DNA of 64,000 bases from Pseudobacteriovorax sp. (GCA_013215145.1 JABSRP010000010.1:124001-188000), one strand, 5' to 3'. Positions 1-9,047 are shown, numbered from the stretch's first letter. A program made the numbers and translations. The notes: generated by a model not told the origin, from the letters alone.

Positions 1-543
1 TCCGATGAAAAAGAGTTTATAGTATCGATACCCGCTGGATATACGAGTCAAACATGGCTGCCAATCGAGATCTCTGGACAGGCCTATACATTTCAATGGC
101 ATAAAAAACTCAACACCATTTTTGTCAAAGACTCGAAAGGTGTTGAGCAATCGATTAAAGTGCGAACACATTCCATGACTCAATTTCCCGGTGAGTCGCA
201 GACAGAAGTCATTATGGAATTGTCTCAGTCTGGCAACCATCTGATCCATAGGCATGCCCTGCAGGTGGAACCCTTCGTACCGGGCGGTGGCTTTAGGAAA
301 AAAGCAGACAGTTCCGGTGGCGCGGTTGTGCGATCACCCATGGTTGGAAAAATTCTCCAGGTTAAAGTCTCCGAGGGCGAAACGGTTAAAAAAGGTCAGG
401 AGCTTCTGACTATCGAAGCCATGAAAATGGAAAATAAGATTCTAGCCTCAGCGTCGGGAACCGTATCCAAACTGAAGGCTACTCCTGGGGAGCAAACCAC
501 CATTGGAGCCGCTTTACTTAGTATTGATGCTGACCCATCTTAG
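1..543 (+). CDS. Biotin carboxyl carrier domain protein, C-terminal part (5' end outside window)
   Basis: The reading frame is open from the first base of the window, so this is the C-terminal part of a larger protein. The last ~75 residues are a biotinyl domain with the classical EAMKME biotinylation motif; the lysine between the two methionines would carry biotin. The sequence before it (about 100 residues, beta-rich, then a Gly/Ser linker) resembles the segment that precedes the biotinyl domain in acyl-CoA carboxylase alpha subunits such as those of propionyl- or methylcrotonyl-CoA carboxylase. It would shuttle carboxybiotin between a biotin carboxylase and a carboxyltransferase in the cytoplasm. 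The carboxylase substrate cannot be told from this fragment. An internal GTG could give a shorter protein, but the upstream open frame argues against that. Confidence 0.88.
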   Translation, partial: SDEKEFIVSIPAGYTSQTWLPIEISGQAYTFQWHKKLNTIFVKDSKGVEQSIKVRTHSMTQFPGESQTEVIMELSQSGNHLIHRHALQVEPFVPGGGFRKKADSSGGAVVRSPMVGKILQVKVSEGETVKKGQELLTIEAMKMENKILASASGTVSKLKATPGEQTTIGAALLSIDADPS

Positions 544-627
544 CTGAACTAGGAAATCTTTACCGTCTGGCTGCGATAAAAAATCCTTTAAGATAGTAAG
601 CACTATGCTACTTGCTGAGGATTAATT

Positions 628-816
628 ATGAAGATTATTGGCCTTTTACTTTGTGTAGGTCTGTTTGCATGCCAGTCGGGTGGCGGCGCCGATGGCATGA
701 GTTCTAGCCCGATCAATGCCAAAGAGGAAACCAGGTACAAGCAAGCACTGCTGAAGTGCTATAAGACCGGTGGATCTCGCATAGTCAAAATTGAAGGCAA
801 GTTACGCTGCTACTAG
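628..816 (+). CDS. Small lipoprotein, 62 aa
   Basis: A very short protein with a clear lipoprotein signal: basic start, hydrophobic stretch and a LFAC lipobox, with Cys15 as the lipidation site. The mature peptide is a Gly/Ser-rich spacer and a ~20-residue tail with two cysteines (C44 and C61) that could form a disulfide. A GAGG ribosome-binding site lies 7 nt before the ATG. The tail (G-x-RIVKIEGK-x-R-C) loosely resembles the repeated Cys-pair modules of the secreted protein at 61199-62002. No family recognised. It sits alone between the carboxylase gene and ndk. Confidence 0.7.
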   Translation: MKIIGLLLCVGLFACQSGGGADGMSSSPINAKEETRYKQALLKCYKTGGSRIVKIEGKLRCY

Positions 817-995
817 ACAGACGACCAAGGCAACTAATAAGCAACAGAGCCATTCTCGCCCATCATTTCAGGTTACTTTCATTGGTTTGCCGCCCATCGC
901 TCGCCTAAACAAGCTAGGCATTGCTCTGGGAAACCTACCACCCTAAAATTTTGCAAAAAAAATCACATTTCTCGAGGCCAAAACAAGGACAATTC

Positions 996-1023
996 TTGCC
1001 TATTTTGAACATTCGCGTATCAT
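996..1023 (+). promoter_or_regulatory. Candidate sigma-70-type promoter for ndk
   Basis: TTGCCT (-35) and TATCAT (-10) are separated by 16 nt and lie about 70 nt before the ndk start. Assigned by eye only. Confidence 0.33.
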
Positions 1024-1089
1024 CGTCTGGCATTAGCGTAGATGACTTTATTAGTTTTTATCCACTCGAAAATATCAAGGAGAATCCTT

Positions 1090-1503
1090 TTGGAAAGAAC
1101 ACTTTCAATCATTAAGCCAGACGGTGTAGAGAGAAACCTAATTGGCAAAATTATTAGTAAATTTGAAGAGAATGGCCTTAAAGTTGCGGCAATGAAACGC
1201 ACTTTACTAAGCCAAGCCGAAGCAGGCGCTTTTTACGCAGTTCATAAAGAACGCCCATTTTTCGGCGAACTTGTTGAATTTATGACACGCTCTCCAGTTG
1301 TTGTCATGTGCCTAGAAGGTGAAAATGCTGTCGCCAAAAATCGCGAGATCATGGGAGCAACTAATCCAGCTGAAGCAGCAGAAGGCACAATACGAAAACT
1401 TTTTGCACAATCGATTGGTGAAAATACAGTTCACGGATCCGACGCCGTAGACACAGCTAAACAAGAAGTAGCATTCTTTTTCGCCGAATCTGAGATTCAC
1501 TAA
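1090..1503 (+). CDS. ndk: Nucleoside diphosphate kinase
   Basis: Transfers the gamma-phosphate of ATP to nucleoside diphosphates through a phosphohistidine, balancing cytoplasmic NTP and dNTP pools. Family landmarks are all present: the opening [12 protein letters not shown] strand, HKERPFF, MGATNP, and the NTVHGSD motif with the catalytic histidine. The protein is 137 aa, close to the usual ~140. The start chosen is a TTG, because an AAGGAG sequence lies exactly 7 nt upstream and the conserved N-terminus begins at the next residue; the longer in-frame ATG would add 16 unrelated residues. tex follows after 18 nt, so the two are probably co-transcribed. Confidence 0.95.
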   Translation: MERTLSIIKPDGVERNLIGKIISKFEENGLKVAAMKRTLLSQAEAGAFYAVHKERPFFGELVEFMTRSPVVVMCLEGENAVAKNREIMGATNPAEAAEGTIRKLFAQSIGENTVHGSDAVDTAKQEVAFFFAESEIH

Positions 1504-1521
1504 ATTTAGGGACAGAGTCTG

Positions 1522-3942
1522 ATGATCAACCTTGTAAACAAGATCGCAACCGAACTAAAACTCCAAGAGTTTCAAGTCAATAGCTCTATCAAACTTATGT
1601 TTGAAGAGGACTGCACCATTCCATTTGTCGCCCGTTACCGAAAGGAAATGACTGGCACTCTAGACGAGGTGCAACTCAGAGATATTAGGGATCGGTACCA
1701 ATACCTTCAAGAACTTGAGACCAACAAAGCAAAATACTTAAAAGTTGTTGAAGAGCATTGCAAAAAGAAACCAGAATTTGCGGGCCAACTTCCTGAACTA
1801 AAGGCTAAGTTTGCTGCTTGTACGACGAAACAAGAATTGGAAGATATGTATCTACCGTTCAAACCAAAACGTCGCACAAGAGCCCAGATCGCTAGGGAAA
1901 AAAACTTAGAGCCTTTACTCAAACAAATTCTGGATCAATCTGCGCAGATCGAAGATTTACAAGAAGTGGCTCAGGCTTTTGTCACGCCTGCTGATAGCAA
2001 CATCGAGCCGAGCTTGAAAGTGCTGAATGCAGAGGAAGCTCTTAGTGGAGCTTCTGATATCTACGCCGAACAGATTGCGGAAACAGCAGAAATCCGCGCC
2101 ATAGCAAGAGACATAAGTTTTAGTTCAGGGCAACTTGTTTCCAAAAAAATTGAAGGTGTTGAGGAAAAACTCGCTCAAGACAAGAAAAATAAAAAGACCG
2201 ATATTTCAAAGTATGAAAATTATTTTGATTATAATGAGTCTATTAACAACTCAGCCTCTCACAGAATCATGGCAGTGAGACGAGGTGAGTCCGAGAAAGT
2301 CCTAAAAGTTTCCATCACAGTTGACTCAGAAAAAATTGTGGATGTGTTGCGAGAAAAAGTCATTAGTGGGAACGCTACGGCAGCGGTAAAAGAATGGGTT
2401 GCTTCAGTCATTGACGACTGTTACAAGCGGCTGCTAAGCCCTGCAATGGAAACAGAGATTAGACTTCACCTTAAGCAAACGGCAGAAGCTGAAGCTATTA
2501 AAGTCTTTTCAGACAACCTCTCAAACCTTTTACTTCTTCCACCAATTCCGAAAAAAAATGTCTTAGGAGTCGATCCCGGGCTGCGAACCGGTTCTAAGTT
2601 TGCTGTCGTCGACGATACGGGCAAACTTTTAGCAAGCGCCACCTTGCATTTTGATTTGGGTGGAAAATCTGGTGATAAAACAAAAAACTCCAAAGCCGCC
2701 ATTCTCAAACTGATTACAGATCATAATGTGACTTGTGTTGCGATTGGTAACGGAACAGGTAGTCGTGAAATGAATCGCGCGGTTACTGAAGTCATCAAAG
2801 AAAATCAACTTAAAGATGTTAAACGTTTAGTGGTTAACGAAGCTGGGGCAAGTGTTTACTCTACCATGGATATCGCCCGAGAAGAGTTCCCAGATTTAGA
2901 CCCTACCATTAGAAGCGCCATAAGCATCGCGCGACGACTTCAAGATCCATTAGCCGAATTAGTTAAAATCGACCCACGTTCCATCGGTGTGGGTCAATAC
3001 CAGCATGATGTCAATGTAACGAGACTGAAGACCAGTCTTGAAGAGGTTGTGGAAAGTTGTGTGAATAAGGTTGGAGTCAATGTTAACACGGCCTCTTATA
3101 AGCTTCTCAGCTATGTTTCAGGCATAGGACCAAGCTTAGCGAAAAGTATCGTAGCTCTTCGCGACAAAGAAGGGAAGTTTGGTAGCCGCTCTGATCTTAC
3201 AGGAGTCACCGGTTTTGGACCCAAAGCCTTCCAACAAGCTGCCGGTTTCCTTCGGGTTCCAGAGGCTGCGAATCCGCTAGATAACTCAGGCGTCCACCCA
3301 GAAAGCTACGAGATTGTCGAGCAGATCGTAAACGATCAGAATAAGACACTCACTGAGATAGTTGGTAACTCGGCATTGGTCGAGGCTATACCTCTTGATA
3401 AATATGTTACAAGCGCCGTGGGTATGCCGACACTCGTCGACATCACTAAAGAGCTTATCAAGCCAGGACGTGACCCTCGTGAAGATGGAGCACGTCTGAT
3501 GTACTCCGACGATGTCACTGAAATTGAGGATTTGACGGTTGGCATGATGCTACCAGGAACCGTAACGAACGTGACAAACTTTGGTGCCTTCGTGGACGTT
3601 GGCGTTCACCAAGATGGTTTGGTTCATATTTCGGAGCTGTCTGACCAGTTTGTTGACGATCCGTCGAAAGTCGTATCAGTCGGAGACATTGTTCAGGTTC
3701 GCGTGATCGATGTTGATATGCAAAGACGCAGAATCGGCTTAAGTTGTAAAAAAGAGTCGTCGGAACAAGCCAATCAAGGCCGTGGACGAAGTAAACAGTT
3801 ATCTAGCCCATCTAAACGTGGTCCCATCAAATCTCGAGGGAATCGACCTCAGAATGGCAAAGGCGGTCAGTCTCGACGGCAAGAGCCTAATAAGAAGTTC
3901 ACCATGGAAGACTTGATGGCAAAATTCAATCAGCGGAGATAG
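1522..3942 (+). CDS. tex: Tex-family RNA-binding transcription accessory protein
   Basis: 806 aa, the usual size for Tex. Order of domains: an N-terminal helical Tex region, a YqgF/RNase-H-like domain beginning near residue 345 (GVDPGLRTGSKFAVVDD), a helix-hairpin-helix block around residues 510-570 (YVSGIGPSLAKSIV, GVTGFGPKAFQQ), and an S1 RNA-binding domain near residues 665-735 (GTVTNVTNFGAFVDVG, DGLVHISELS). The last ~60 residues form a basic, Arg/Gly/Gln-rich tail that probably adds nucleic-acid affinity. Tex is a conserved cytoplasmic nucleic-acid-binding protein linked to transcription; its exact biochemical role is still debated. The next gene starts four bases after the stop codon, indicating an operon. 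Confidence 0.95.
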   Translation: MINLVNKIATELKLQEFQVNSSIKLMFEEDCTIPFVARYRKEMTGTLDEVQLRDIRDRYQYLQELETNKAKYLKVVEEHCKKKPEFAGQLPELKAKFAACTTKQELEDMYLPFKPKRRTRAQIAREKNLEPLLKQILDQSAQIEDLQEVAQAFVTPADSNIEPSLKVLNAEEALSGASDIYAEQIAETAEIRAIARDISFSSGQLVSKKIEGVEEKLAQDKKNKKTDISKYENYFDYNESINNSASHRIMAVRRGESEKVLKVSITVDSEKIVDVLREKVISGNATAAVKEWVASVIDDCYKRLLSPAMETEIRLHLKQTAEAEAIKVFSDNLSNLLLLPPIPKKNVLGVDPGLRTGSKFAVVDDTGKLLASATLHFDLGGKSGDKTKNSKAAILKLITDHNVTCVAIGNGTGSREMNRAVTEVIKENQLKDVKRLVVNEAGASVYSTMDIAREEFPDLDPTIRSAISIARRLQDPLAELVKIDPRSIGVGQYQHDVNVTRLKTSLEEVVESCVNKVGVNVNTASYKLLSYVSGIGPSLAKSIVALRDKEGKFGSRSDLTGVTGFGPKAFQQAAGFLRVPEAANPLDNSGVHPESYEIVEQIVNDQNKTLTEIVGNSALVEAIPLDKYVTSAVGMPTLVDITKELIKPGRDPREDGARLMYSDDVTEIEDLTVGMMLPGTVTNVTNFGAFVDVGVHQDGLVHISELSDQFVDDPSKVVSVGDIVQVRVIDVDMQRRRIGLSCKKESSEQANQGRGRSKQLSSPSKRGPIKSRGNRPQNGKGGQSRRQEPNKKFTMEDLMAKFNQRR

Positions 3943-3946
3943 AGCT

Positions 3947-4822
3947 TTGACAGTCAAGACAACGTTGGGAGTCCTTGGCGGCTCCGGAATCTATGAAATG
4001 GAAGGTGTTGAGGTTGTGAATACACACCATATCTCAACACCCTTTGGAGCACCGTCAGACCCAGTGACAGAAGTTTCTTTGGATGGACGGAGTGCTTTTT
4101 TCCTACCTAGACATGGGAAGGGGCACCGTTACCTACCGTCGGAAGTGAATTATCGAGCCAATGTCTATGCTCTTAAGTCTTTAGGTGTGAGTCATGTCTT
4201 GGCTGTCAGCGCCGTAGGAATTATGGAAGAGGATATCCATCCCGGTGATATGGTTATCCCTGACCAAATGTTTGATCGGACGAAAGGGCTGAGACCTAGC
4301 ACCTTCTTCGGTGAGGGAGTTGTCGGTCATATAGAGTTTGCTGACCCATTCGCTCCCGAAATGCTGGAAGCTATCTACGCGGCTGCCCGTAAGAAAACAG
4401 AACACGTCCATCGTGGCGGGGCTTATGTTTGTATTGAAGGCCCACAGTTTTCTACAAGAGCCGAATCAAAACATTATCGCGATACCCTTAATCCTAGTGT
4501 CATAGGCATGACAGGGTTACCCGAGGCCAAACTGGTACGCGAAGCCGAGATGTGTTACGGCATGCTTGCCTTGGCTACAGACTATGATTGCTGGAAAGAA
4601 AATACTGAGGATGTCTCTGTTGAGGCGGTTTTGGCTATCTTGAAAGCGAATAGCGAACTTGCGAAAAGTATCGTGAAAGAGCTCATCATCAGTCTTCCTG
4701 AAACAAGTGACTCACCAATATTTTCTGCAGCAAAATATAGCATCATTACCGATCCAGCGACGATCCCTCCGGAAACTAAAGAAAAACTTGGATTGCTGTA
4801 TGGAAAATACCTTGGTCAATGA
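3947..4822 (+). CDS. mtnP: S-methyl-5'-thioadenosine phosphorylase-type purine nucleoside phosphorylase
   Basis: Phosphorolytic enzyme of the PNP/MTAP family, expected to split methylthioadenosine into adenine and methylthioribose-1-phosphate in methionine salvage. Motifs in order: GGSGIYEM (phosphate-binding loop), PRHGKGH, NYRANVYAL, the CIEGPQFSTRAES signature and MTGLPEAKLVREAE. Length (291 aa) is typical of MTAP. The start is a TTG four nt after the tex stop, with GGAG of the tex 3' end serving as ribosome-binding site. An inosine/guanosine phosphorylase role cannot be excluded from sequence alone. The gene overlaps the downstream thioesterase start. Confidence 0.88.
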   Translation: MTVKTTLGVLGGSGIYEMEGVEVVNTHHISTPFGAPSDPVTEVSLDGRSAFFLPRHGKGHRYLPSEVNYRANVYALKSLGVSHVLAVSAVGIMEEDIHPGDMVIPDQMFDRTKGLRPSTFFGEGVVGHIEFADPFAPEMLEAIYAAARKKTEHVHRGGAYVCIEGPQFSTRAESKHYRDTLNPSVIGMTGLPEAKLVREAEMCYGMLALATDYDCWKENTEDVSVEAVLAILKANSELAKSIVKELIISLPETSDSPIFSAAKYSIITDPATIPPETKEKLGLLYGKYLGQ

Positions 4823-5234
4823 AAGCTTATACCTAAAAGGTAGACATGAAGTCCCGATCTATTATGAGGATACAGACCTCTCGGGATTCGTCTACCATGC
4901 CAACTACCTTAAGTACTTCGAGCGAGCACGGGAACATATCATTGGAATGAAGTATCTTCAGGATCTCTGGAGAGACGGAATTCATTTTGTTATCGCCGAT
5001 GCAGATTTAAAGTTTCTAAAGCCAGCTACCCAAGGCGATATTGTCATTATTGACTCTAAAATCACCTACAGCCGGTCACCCGTGCTCAACTGCTTCCACG
5101 AAGGCTTTATTGAAAGAGACAATCAACGCCAAAAAATCGTTAGCGGAACGTTGAGGATGGTAACACTGAACAGAGACAACCGACCTGTCAGACTTCCTGA
5201 TGCGGTCATCGAATATTTTGGGGCACACTGTTAA
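4800..5234 (+). CDS. Hotdog-fold acyl-CoA thioesterase (YbgC/4HBT type)
   Basis: 144 aa hotdog protein. The N-terminal YYEDTDLSGFVYHANYLKYFERARE block is the 4-hydroxybenzoyl-CoA thioesterase/YbgC signature; the aspartate in EDTD is the expected catalytic residue. Such enzymes hydrolyse acyl-CoA thioesters in the cytoplasm, and YbgC is often linked to the Tol-Pal system, but no tol genes are seen here. The start overlaps the end of the preceding gene by 23 nt in another frame; the longer frame upstream runs entirely inside that gene and was discarded. Its place before an HPPD gene suggests co-expression, not necessarily a shared pathway. The native substrate is unknown. Confidence 0.85.
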   Translation: MENTLVNESLYLKGRHEVPIYYEDTDLSGFVYHANYLKYFERAREHIIGMKYLQDLWRDGIHFVIADADLKFLKPATQGDIVIIDSKITYSRSPVLNCFHEGFIERDNQRQKIVSGTLRMVTLNRDNRPVRLPDAVIEYFGAHC

Positions 5235-5265
5235 TTAGGACACACCTTAAATAAAGGAGAAGAAA

Positions 5266-6309
5266 ATGGCCAACAATCCAACAGGAATCACCGGTTTTGA
5301 CTTCATTGAATTCAGTACCCCTGAACCTGAAAAAATGCACAAGCTATTTCAAATTCTTGGATTTTCTCGCACGAAGACTCATAAAACCCGAAAGGTTGAC
5401 TACTACAATCAAAACGATATTCATTTTTTCTTAAGCACGGAGCCAGGCTCGTTTGCAGTTAATTTTGCAAGCAAGCACGGGCCTTGTGCAAACGCTACGG
5501 GTTGGCGTGTAGAAAATGCTGAAAAAGCATTGGCGGCAGCCGTGGAGCGAGGAGCTAAAGAAGCAACAGACGTCGACTTTATTGATGCCAATGGTAAATC
5601 TATTCCAGCCATATACGGTGTGGGAGATTCGTTAATTTATTTGGTCGATCGCCCAATGGACGAGGGTCAATTAGAAAATCTCGGATTCGAAAACCTAGAA
5701 AATCCTGATCTCGTTGACTCCAAAGGTTTTCACCTAATCGACCACCTAACAAATAATGTATTCAAAGGCGAGTTGGAGCCTTTGTCAAACTTTTATAAGG
5801 ATGTTTTCGGCTTTGAAGAGGTCCGTTTCTTCGACATTAAAGGAGAAGAAACCGGCTTGCTATCCTACGCGTTGCGCTCACCTTGTGGCAGCTTCTGTAT
5901 CCCGATCAATGAGGGGACCGAAGAAAAATCTCAGATTAATGAATATCTGAGAGAGTATAAGGGCCAGGGCATCCAACATATCGCGTTACTGACCCCGAAT
6001 ATTATTAAAGTCATGGAATCCATCAAACCTGACGAACTCAAGACGCTAGATATTGACGAGGATTACTATAACGAAGTCTTCGAAAGAGTTCCGAATGTCA
6101 CAGAAGATCGCAAAAAGATCCAAGACTTTAATTTGTTAGTTGATGGCGATGACAAGGGCTACTTGATTCAGATTTTCACCGAAAATGTCGTCGGACCAAT
6201 CTTTTTCGAGTTTATCCAAAGAAAAAACAACCTAGGATTTGGAGAGGGTAACTTCGGTGCTCTATTCAGAGCCATTGAGCGTGATCAAAAACGTCGCGGT
6301 GTTTTGTAA
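5266..6309 (+). CDS. hppD: 4-hydroxyphenylpyruvate dioxygenase
   Basis: Fe(II) dioxygenase that converts 4-hydroxyphenylpyruvate to homogentisate in tyrosine catabolism. 347 aa made of two vicinal-oxygen-chelate modules. The iron-binding triad is visible in the second module: His in HLIDHLTNNV, His in GIQHIALLT, and Glu in GPIFFEFIQRK. The C-terminal GFGEGNFGALFRAIERDQ segment is the family's C-terminal gate helix. AAGGAG lies 6 nt before the ATG. No homogentisate dioxygenase, maleylacetoacetate isomerase or fumarylacetoacetase lies nearby, so the rest of the pathway, or a homogentisate-derived product, must be encoded elsewhere. A strong terminator follows. Confidence 0.95.
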   Translation: MANNPTGITGFDFIEFSTPEPEKMHKLFQILGFSRTKTHKTRKVDYYNQNDIHFFLSTEPGSFAVNFASKHGPCANATGWRVENAEKALAAAVERGAKEATDVDFIDANGKSIPAIYGVGDSLIYLVDRPMDEGQLENLGFENLENPDLVDSKGFHLIDHLTNNVFKGELEPLSNFYKDVFGFEEVRFFDIKGEETGLLSYALRSPCGSFCIPINEGTEEKSQINEYLREYKGQGIQHIALLTPNIIKVMESIKPDELKTLDIDEDYYNEVFERVPNVTEDRKKIQDFNLLVDGDDKGYLIQIFTENVVGPIFFEFIQRKNNLGFGEGNFGALFRAIERDQKRRGVL

Positions 6310-6324
6310 CATCCGATCCAAGTC

Positions 6325-6350
6325 AGTCAGGCCTTAGTGGCCTGACTTTT
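6325..6350 (+). terminator. Rho-independent terminator after hppD
   Basis: Nine-base-pair perfect stem AGTCAGGCC/GGCCTGACT with a five-base loop, followed by TTTT. It ends the ndk-to-hppD transcription unit and abuts the stop codon of the convergent gene. Confidence 0.85.
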
Positions 6351-7086
6351 AAAATATTCTCTTTGCGACAATAAACTCAAATATCGGATCTCTATTTACT
6401 TCCTGACCAAACGTAAGCTCACTAAGGTAAAGACGAATCACTGGAAAATACTTATCAATGACCGGTTCGGCCGTCAAAGATAGTCCTGCATGGTAGTAAC
6501 TAAATACTGTACCTGGGGAATAGGCATAAAAATAGTCATTCGCACGTCTATCACCACTCCCTCCTTGAAAATAAAAATTGATTTGTAGCGGAGTTTTCGT
6601 CTGAAATGATGCAAGCACCGACTGAAGTGTCAGAGTATAAAACCGCCCCCAATGGGCTTTGAGATCCTGAGCCACACTCCCGTATATTTCAAAATATGGT
6701 GAGGGTGTAAACTCCACTTGGCCGATAAACTCATGGCTCTGCTCCTGCTCTAATTCAACAACCTCCTCAGATTCCGTTTCATAGAGGGCCTCTGGCAAGA
6801 CATTGATATCTGCGATCCCGCGGATACGAAGGTATTCGTGAAGATCTTTTTTCATATGCAACTCGGTACCAATCAACTGTAGATTGGGAGACCCCAGATT
6901 AACCGAAAATACTGGTTGAACTTGCCAGGCTGGGTAGTATATGACTCCGCGCTTTTCAAGTTGAGATAGCCCTTTGATGCCGATAGCTACTGGCAGCCGA
7001 CTCCAGATATCGGGCTCCGGCTCACCGTATCCCATTTGAGAAGAGAGACCAAGAACCATCAAAAGACCAATACGAAAATAACTCAC
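6349..7086 (-). CDS. Secreted protein of unknown function, 245 aa
   Basis: Begins with a short signal peptide (hydrophobic core FRIGLLMVLGLSSQMGYG, cleavage probably after the Gly-Tyr-Gly). The mature part is rich in alternating hydrophobic/aromatic residues and short turns, with an acidic insert (ESEEVVELEQEQ) near the middle, and it ends in an aromatic Phe, as outer-membrane beta-barrels often do. That pattern suggests an outer-membrane or periplasmic beta protein; no family was recognised. The gene converges on hppD and lies divergent from the membrane response regulator across a 306-nt gap holding a strong palindrome. Confidence 0.6.
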   Translation of the reverse strand: MSYFRIGLLMVLGLSSQMGYGEPEPDIWSRLPVAIGIKGLSQLEKRGVIYYPAWQVQPVFSVNLGSPNLQLIGTELHMKKDLHEYLRIRGIADINVLPEALYETESEEVVELEQEQSHEFIGQVEFTPSPYFEIYGSVAQDLKAHWGRFYTLTLQSVLASFQTKTPLQINFYFQGGSGDRRANDYFYAYSPGTVFSYYHAGLSLTAEPVIDKYFPVIRLYLSELTFGQEVNRDPIFEFIVAKRIF

Positions 7087-7392
7087 AACTTAGAGCCTAC
7101 CTTTATCTTTGTTGATGTCTGCCTATCATACCAGTGACTGACCAAAAATCTTCTCAAAATCTTTTGAGAAGTAACGTTCCATGGAGTTGGCGACAATTGG
7201 TTATGGTTAGCTAATTGCTGCAGTATCGCTACACCACATTAGACAAGGAAAAATATTCCCCAAATACCTCCTCAAAATACATTTTTTTACCAATGTTTTT
7301 CGGATTTTACACCCACACAAAAAAATTAGAAAAATTTATCAATTTCCCGGCTATTACCCCCGATCGAAGCTATATGAAAGAGAGGTTTAGAG
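7087..7392. other. Intergenic region between divergent genes, with a palindrome
   Basis: 306 nt, AT-rich, between two divergent genes. It holds the perfect 10-bp inverted repeat listed separately and an AGAGAGG ribosome-binding site before the plus-strand gene. A 73-codon open frame here has no supporting start signal and overlaps the real gene. No RNA gene is seen. Confidence 0.5.
7150..7171. promoter_or_regulatory. Perfect palindrome, candidate operator
   Basis: CTTCTCAAAA and TTTTGAGAAG are exact inverted copies with only two bases between them, 64 nt upstream of the minus-strand gene start. The spacer is too short for a stable RNA hairpin loop and there is no T-run, so a dimeric repressor site is more likely than a terminator. 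Confidence 0.4.
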
Positions 7393-8994
7393 ATGAGCTC
7401 CCTTACAAACCCAAGTCCAGTCCCCCGAAAATTTAAGTATCTCTCCCTACATAGTTTTCAGTTCGCACTTTTGTTTGCGATCTCGACTGTAGCGTTGGTT
7501 ATTCCCTTTGGCTCCATTCAAGGAGGTGCCATAGCCGTAGGTCTCTGCGGTTTAGCAGCAGGTCTTGCTCAGGTCCATCGAAAGCCGGAGGAGTCTCTGC
7601 TTAGACCGAAGCTCTTCGCCTACTATGCCCCTACCATCGGAGCCATTGGATTGGTTTCTTTACCTCCATCCCGTTGGACAGAGATTGCTTACCTTGGAGT
7701 GCTTTTGGGTAGCATCCATAGCTACTGTGGCCTGGGTTACCTTAGACAGTATTTCTCAATGAGAATCCCAGCCACAATTCCATTTGTAAGCAGTATTATC
7801 GGGATTCTTGCTTTCGTTGGGATTTCCGTGAGCCGTCCTACAGAAATATTTACGAGTAGTTATTGGATTTGTATCGCGCTAACACCAGCCGCATTTCATC
7901 TATCCACTATCGGCTTTATGCTGCACAAGGAAAAGGGGCATAGAAAGATTGTTCTTGAACAGATTACTCTCATTAGCGGCTCAGCAATCCTATCTAGCGT
8001 TTATGCCTTTACTAATCCAGGAAGCATAAGTGCTATCTTTGTTTGCCTAGCCCTGATGTTTGCATTTGATACGTTTAACAATATATTTGGAGCAAATGAA
8101 AAACTCAGCAAGGCAAACAAGGCCAAGGCTTCAAAACTCAAAAAGAGCCTAACAAACAAAAATTCCAAAAACGAAACCTATTTCACCGCAGAAAAGTTGA
8201 TAGAGCTCCTTAAATCGAATGCCGGCGACAAGGACATCAGCTTCGATGTGCCCGACTCTTATCCGATGATTAAATCTCAACTGGCAGTCCTCAACACCGT
8301 TCTTTCGAGAATAGTGAACGCTCCTAACTACCATGACCTTAAATTCAAACTTCATTTTTATACAAATTTGAAAATGGGAATGAAATGTCAGGCCATCGAT
8401 ATACGTGGCTTCGTAGATCACGAAAATGAAAGCTACCGTTTTATCCATTTATCCAAAAAGCAGAATAAAGAGCTATGCGAAGATATGAAAGAGATCTCTG
8501 GTCATTTTGTGAACAAGTCTATGGCGAGTAGCCCACCTCTTTTTACTGTCTATGTTCCTTGCTCTACGATGTTGGAAGGGACTCCGGGAGCGGTTTTAGG
8601 ATATTCTCTGGATGGCAGCCCAAAGGAGATTTTAATTATCGATGATGATGCGGACATTGTTGATTTATTTAAAGACTATTTAGAGGATCTTGATGTCAAT
8701 ATTCTGACTGCCTCGGATGGCAAGACAGCCTTGGAACTGTTTGACAAGCATCGCCCAGATTGTGTCATCACTGATTTGCTCTTGCCAAAATTAAGTGGTC
8801 TTGAATTGATTGAAGAGATTCGTAAGAAAGATGAATATGCTAAGGTCATTAGCGTCTCGGGAACTCCTGATAAAGATATGATGGTGGCGGCCATCGCACT
8901 CGGTTCGAAGTCCGCACATGCAAAGCCACCGAACATGCAGCACCTTATTGCAGAGGTGCGCGAGGCCGTGGGAAGTTTTGGAAACAAGCAGTAG
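7393..8994 (+). CDS. Membrane-anchored response regulator with C-terminal receiver domain
   Basis: 533 aa. Residues ~20-235 contain about eight hydrophobic segments, making a polytopic membrane domain. Residues ~235-400 form a soluble region with Lys-rich linkers; it sits where a histidine kinase core would be but has neither the H-box nor the glycine-rich ATP-binding boxes. Residues ~410-530 are a complete receiver domain: acidic pocket IIDDDAD, phospho-acceptor Asp in CVITDLLLP, Ser/Thr switch in SVSGT and the Lys in AKP. This inverts the usual arrangement, where membrane sensors carry kinases and receivers are soluble. It probably receives a phosphoryl group from a separate kinase. No partner gene is adjacent. 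Confidence 0.75.
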   Translation: MSSLTNPSPVPRKFKYLSLHSFQFALLFAISTVALVIPFGSIQGGAIAVGLCGLAAGLAQVHRKPEESLLRPKLFAYYAPTIGAIGLVSLPPSRWTEIAYLGVLLGSIHSYCGLGYLRQYFSMRIPATIPFVSSIIGILAFVGISVSRPTEIFTSSYWICIALTPAAFHLSTIGFMLHKEKGHRKIVLEQITLISGSAILSSVYAFTNPGSISAIFVCLALMFAFDTFNNIFGANEKLSKANKAKASKLKKSLTNKNSKNETYFTAEKLIELLKSNAGDKDISFDVPDSYPMIKSQLAVLNTVLSRIVNAPNYHDLKFKLHFYTNLKMGMKCQAIDIRGFVDHENESYRFIHLSKKQNKELCEDMKEISGHFVNKSMASSPPLFTVYVPCSTMLEGTPGAVLGYSLDGSPKEILIIDDDADIVDLFKDYLEDLDVNILTASDGKTALELFDKHRPDCVITDLLLPKLSGLELIEEIRKKDEYAKVISVSGTPDKDMMVAAIALGSKSAHAKPPNMQHLIAEVREAVGSFGNKQ

Positions 8995-8997
8995 GAA

Positions 8998-9047
8998 CTG
9001 AACACGCCTCACCGCTCAATTAGCTAACAACAATGTGTTCAGTTTTT
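8998..9047 (+). terminator. Terminator after the membrane response regulator
   Basis: CTGAACAC and GTGTTCAG pair over a 29-nt loop (the loop contains TTAGCTAA, which could fold further) and TTTTT follows directly. It overlaps the stop codon of the convergent thioredoxin-like gene. The long loop lowers confidence. Confidence 0.5.

Noticed and set aside
921-1115. 64-codon open frame before ndk
   Set aside because: Overlaps the ndk promoter and start; no start signal and no recognisable protein features.
7215-7436. 73-codon open frame upstream of the membrane response regulator
   Set aside because: AT-rich, low-complexity, no Shine-Dalgarno, and overlaps the start of the real gene in another frame.
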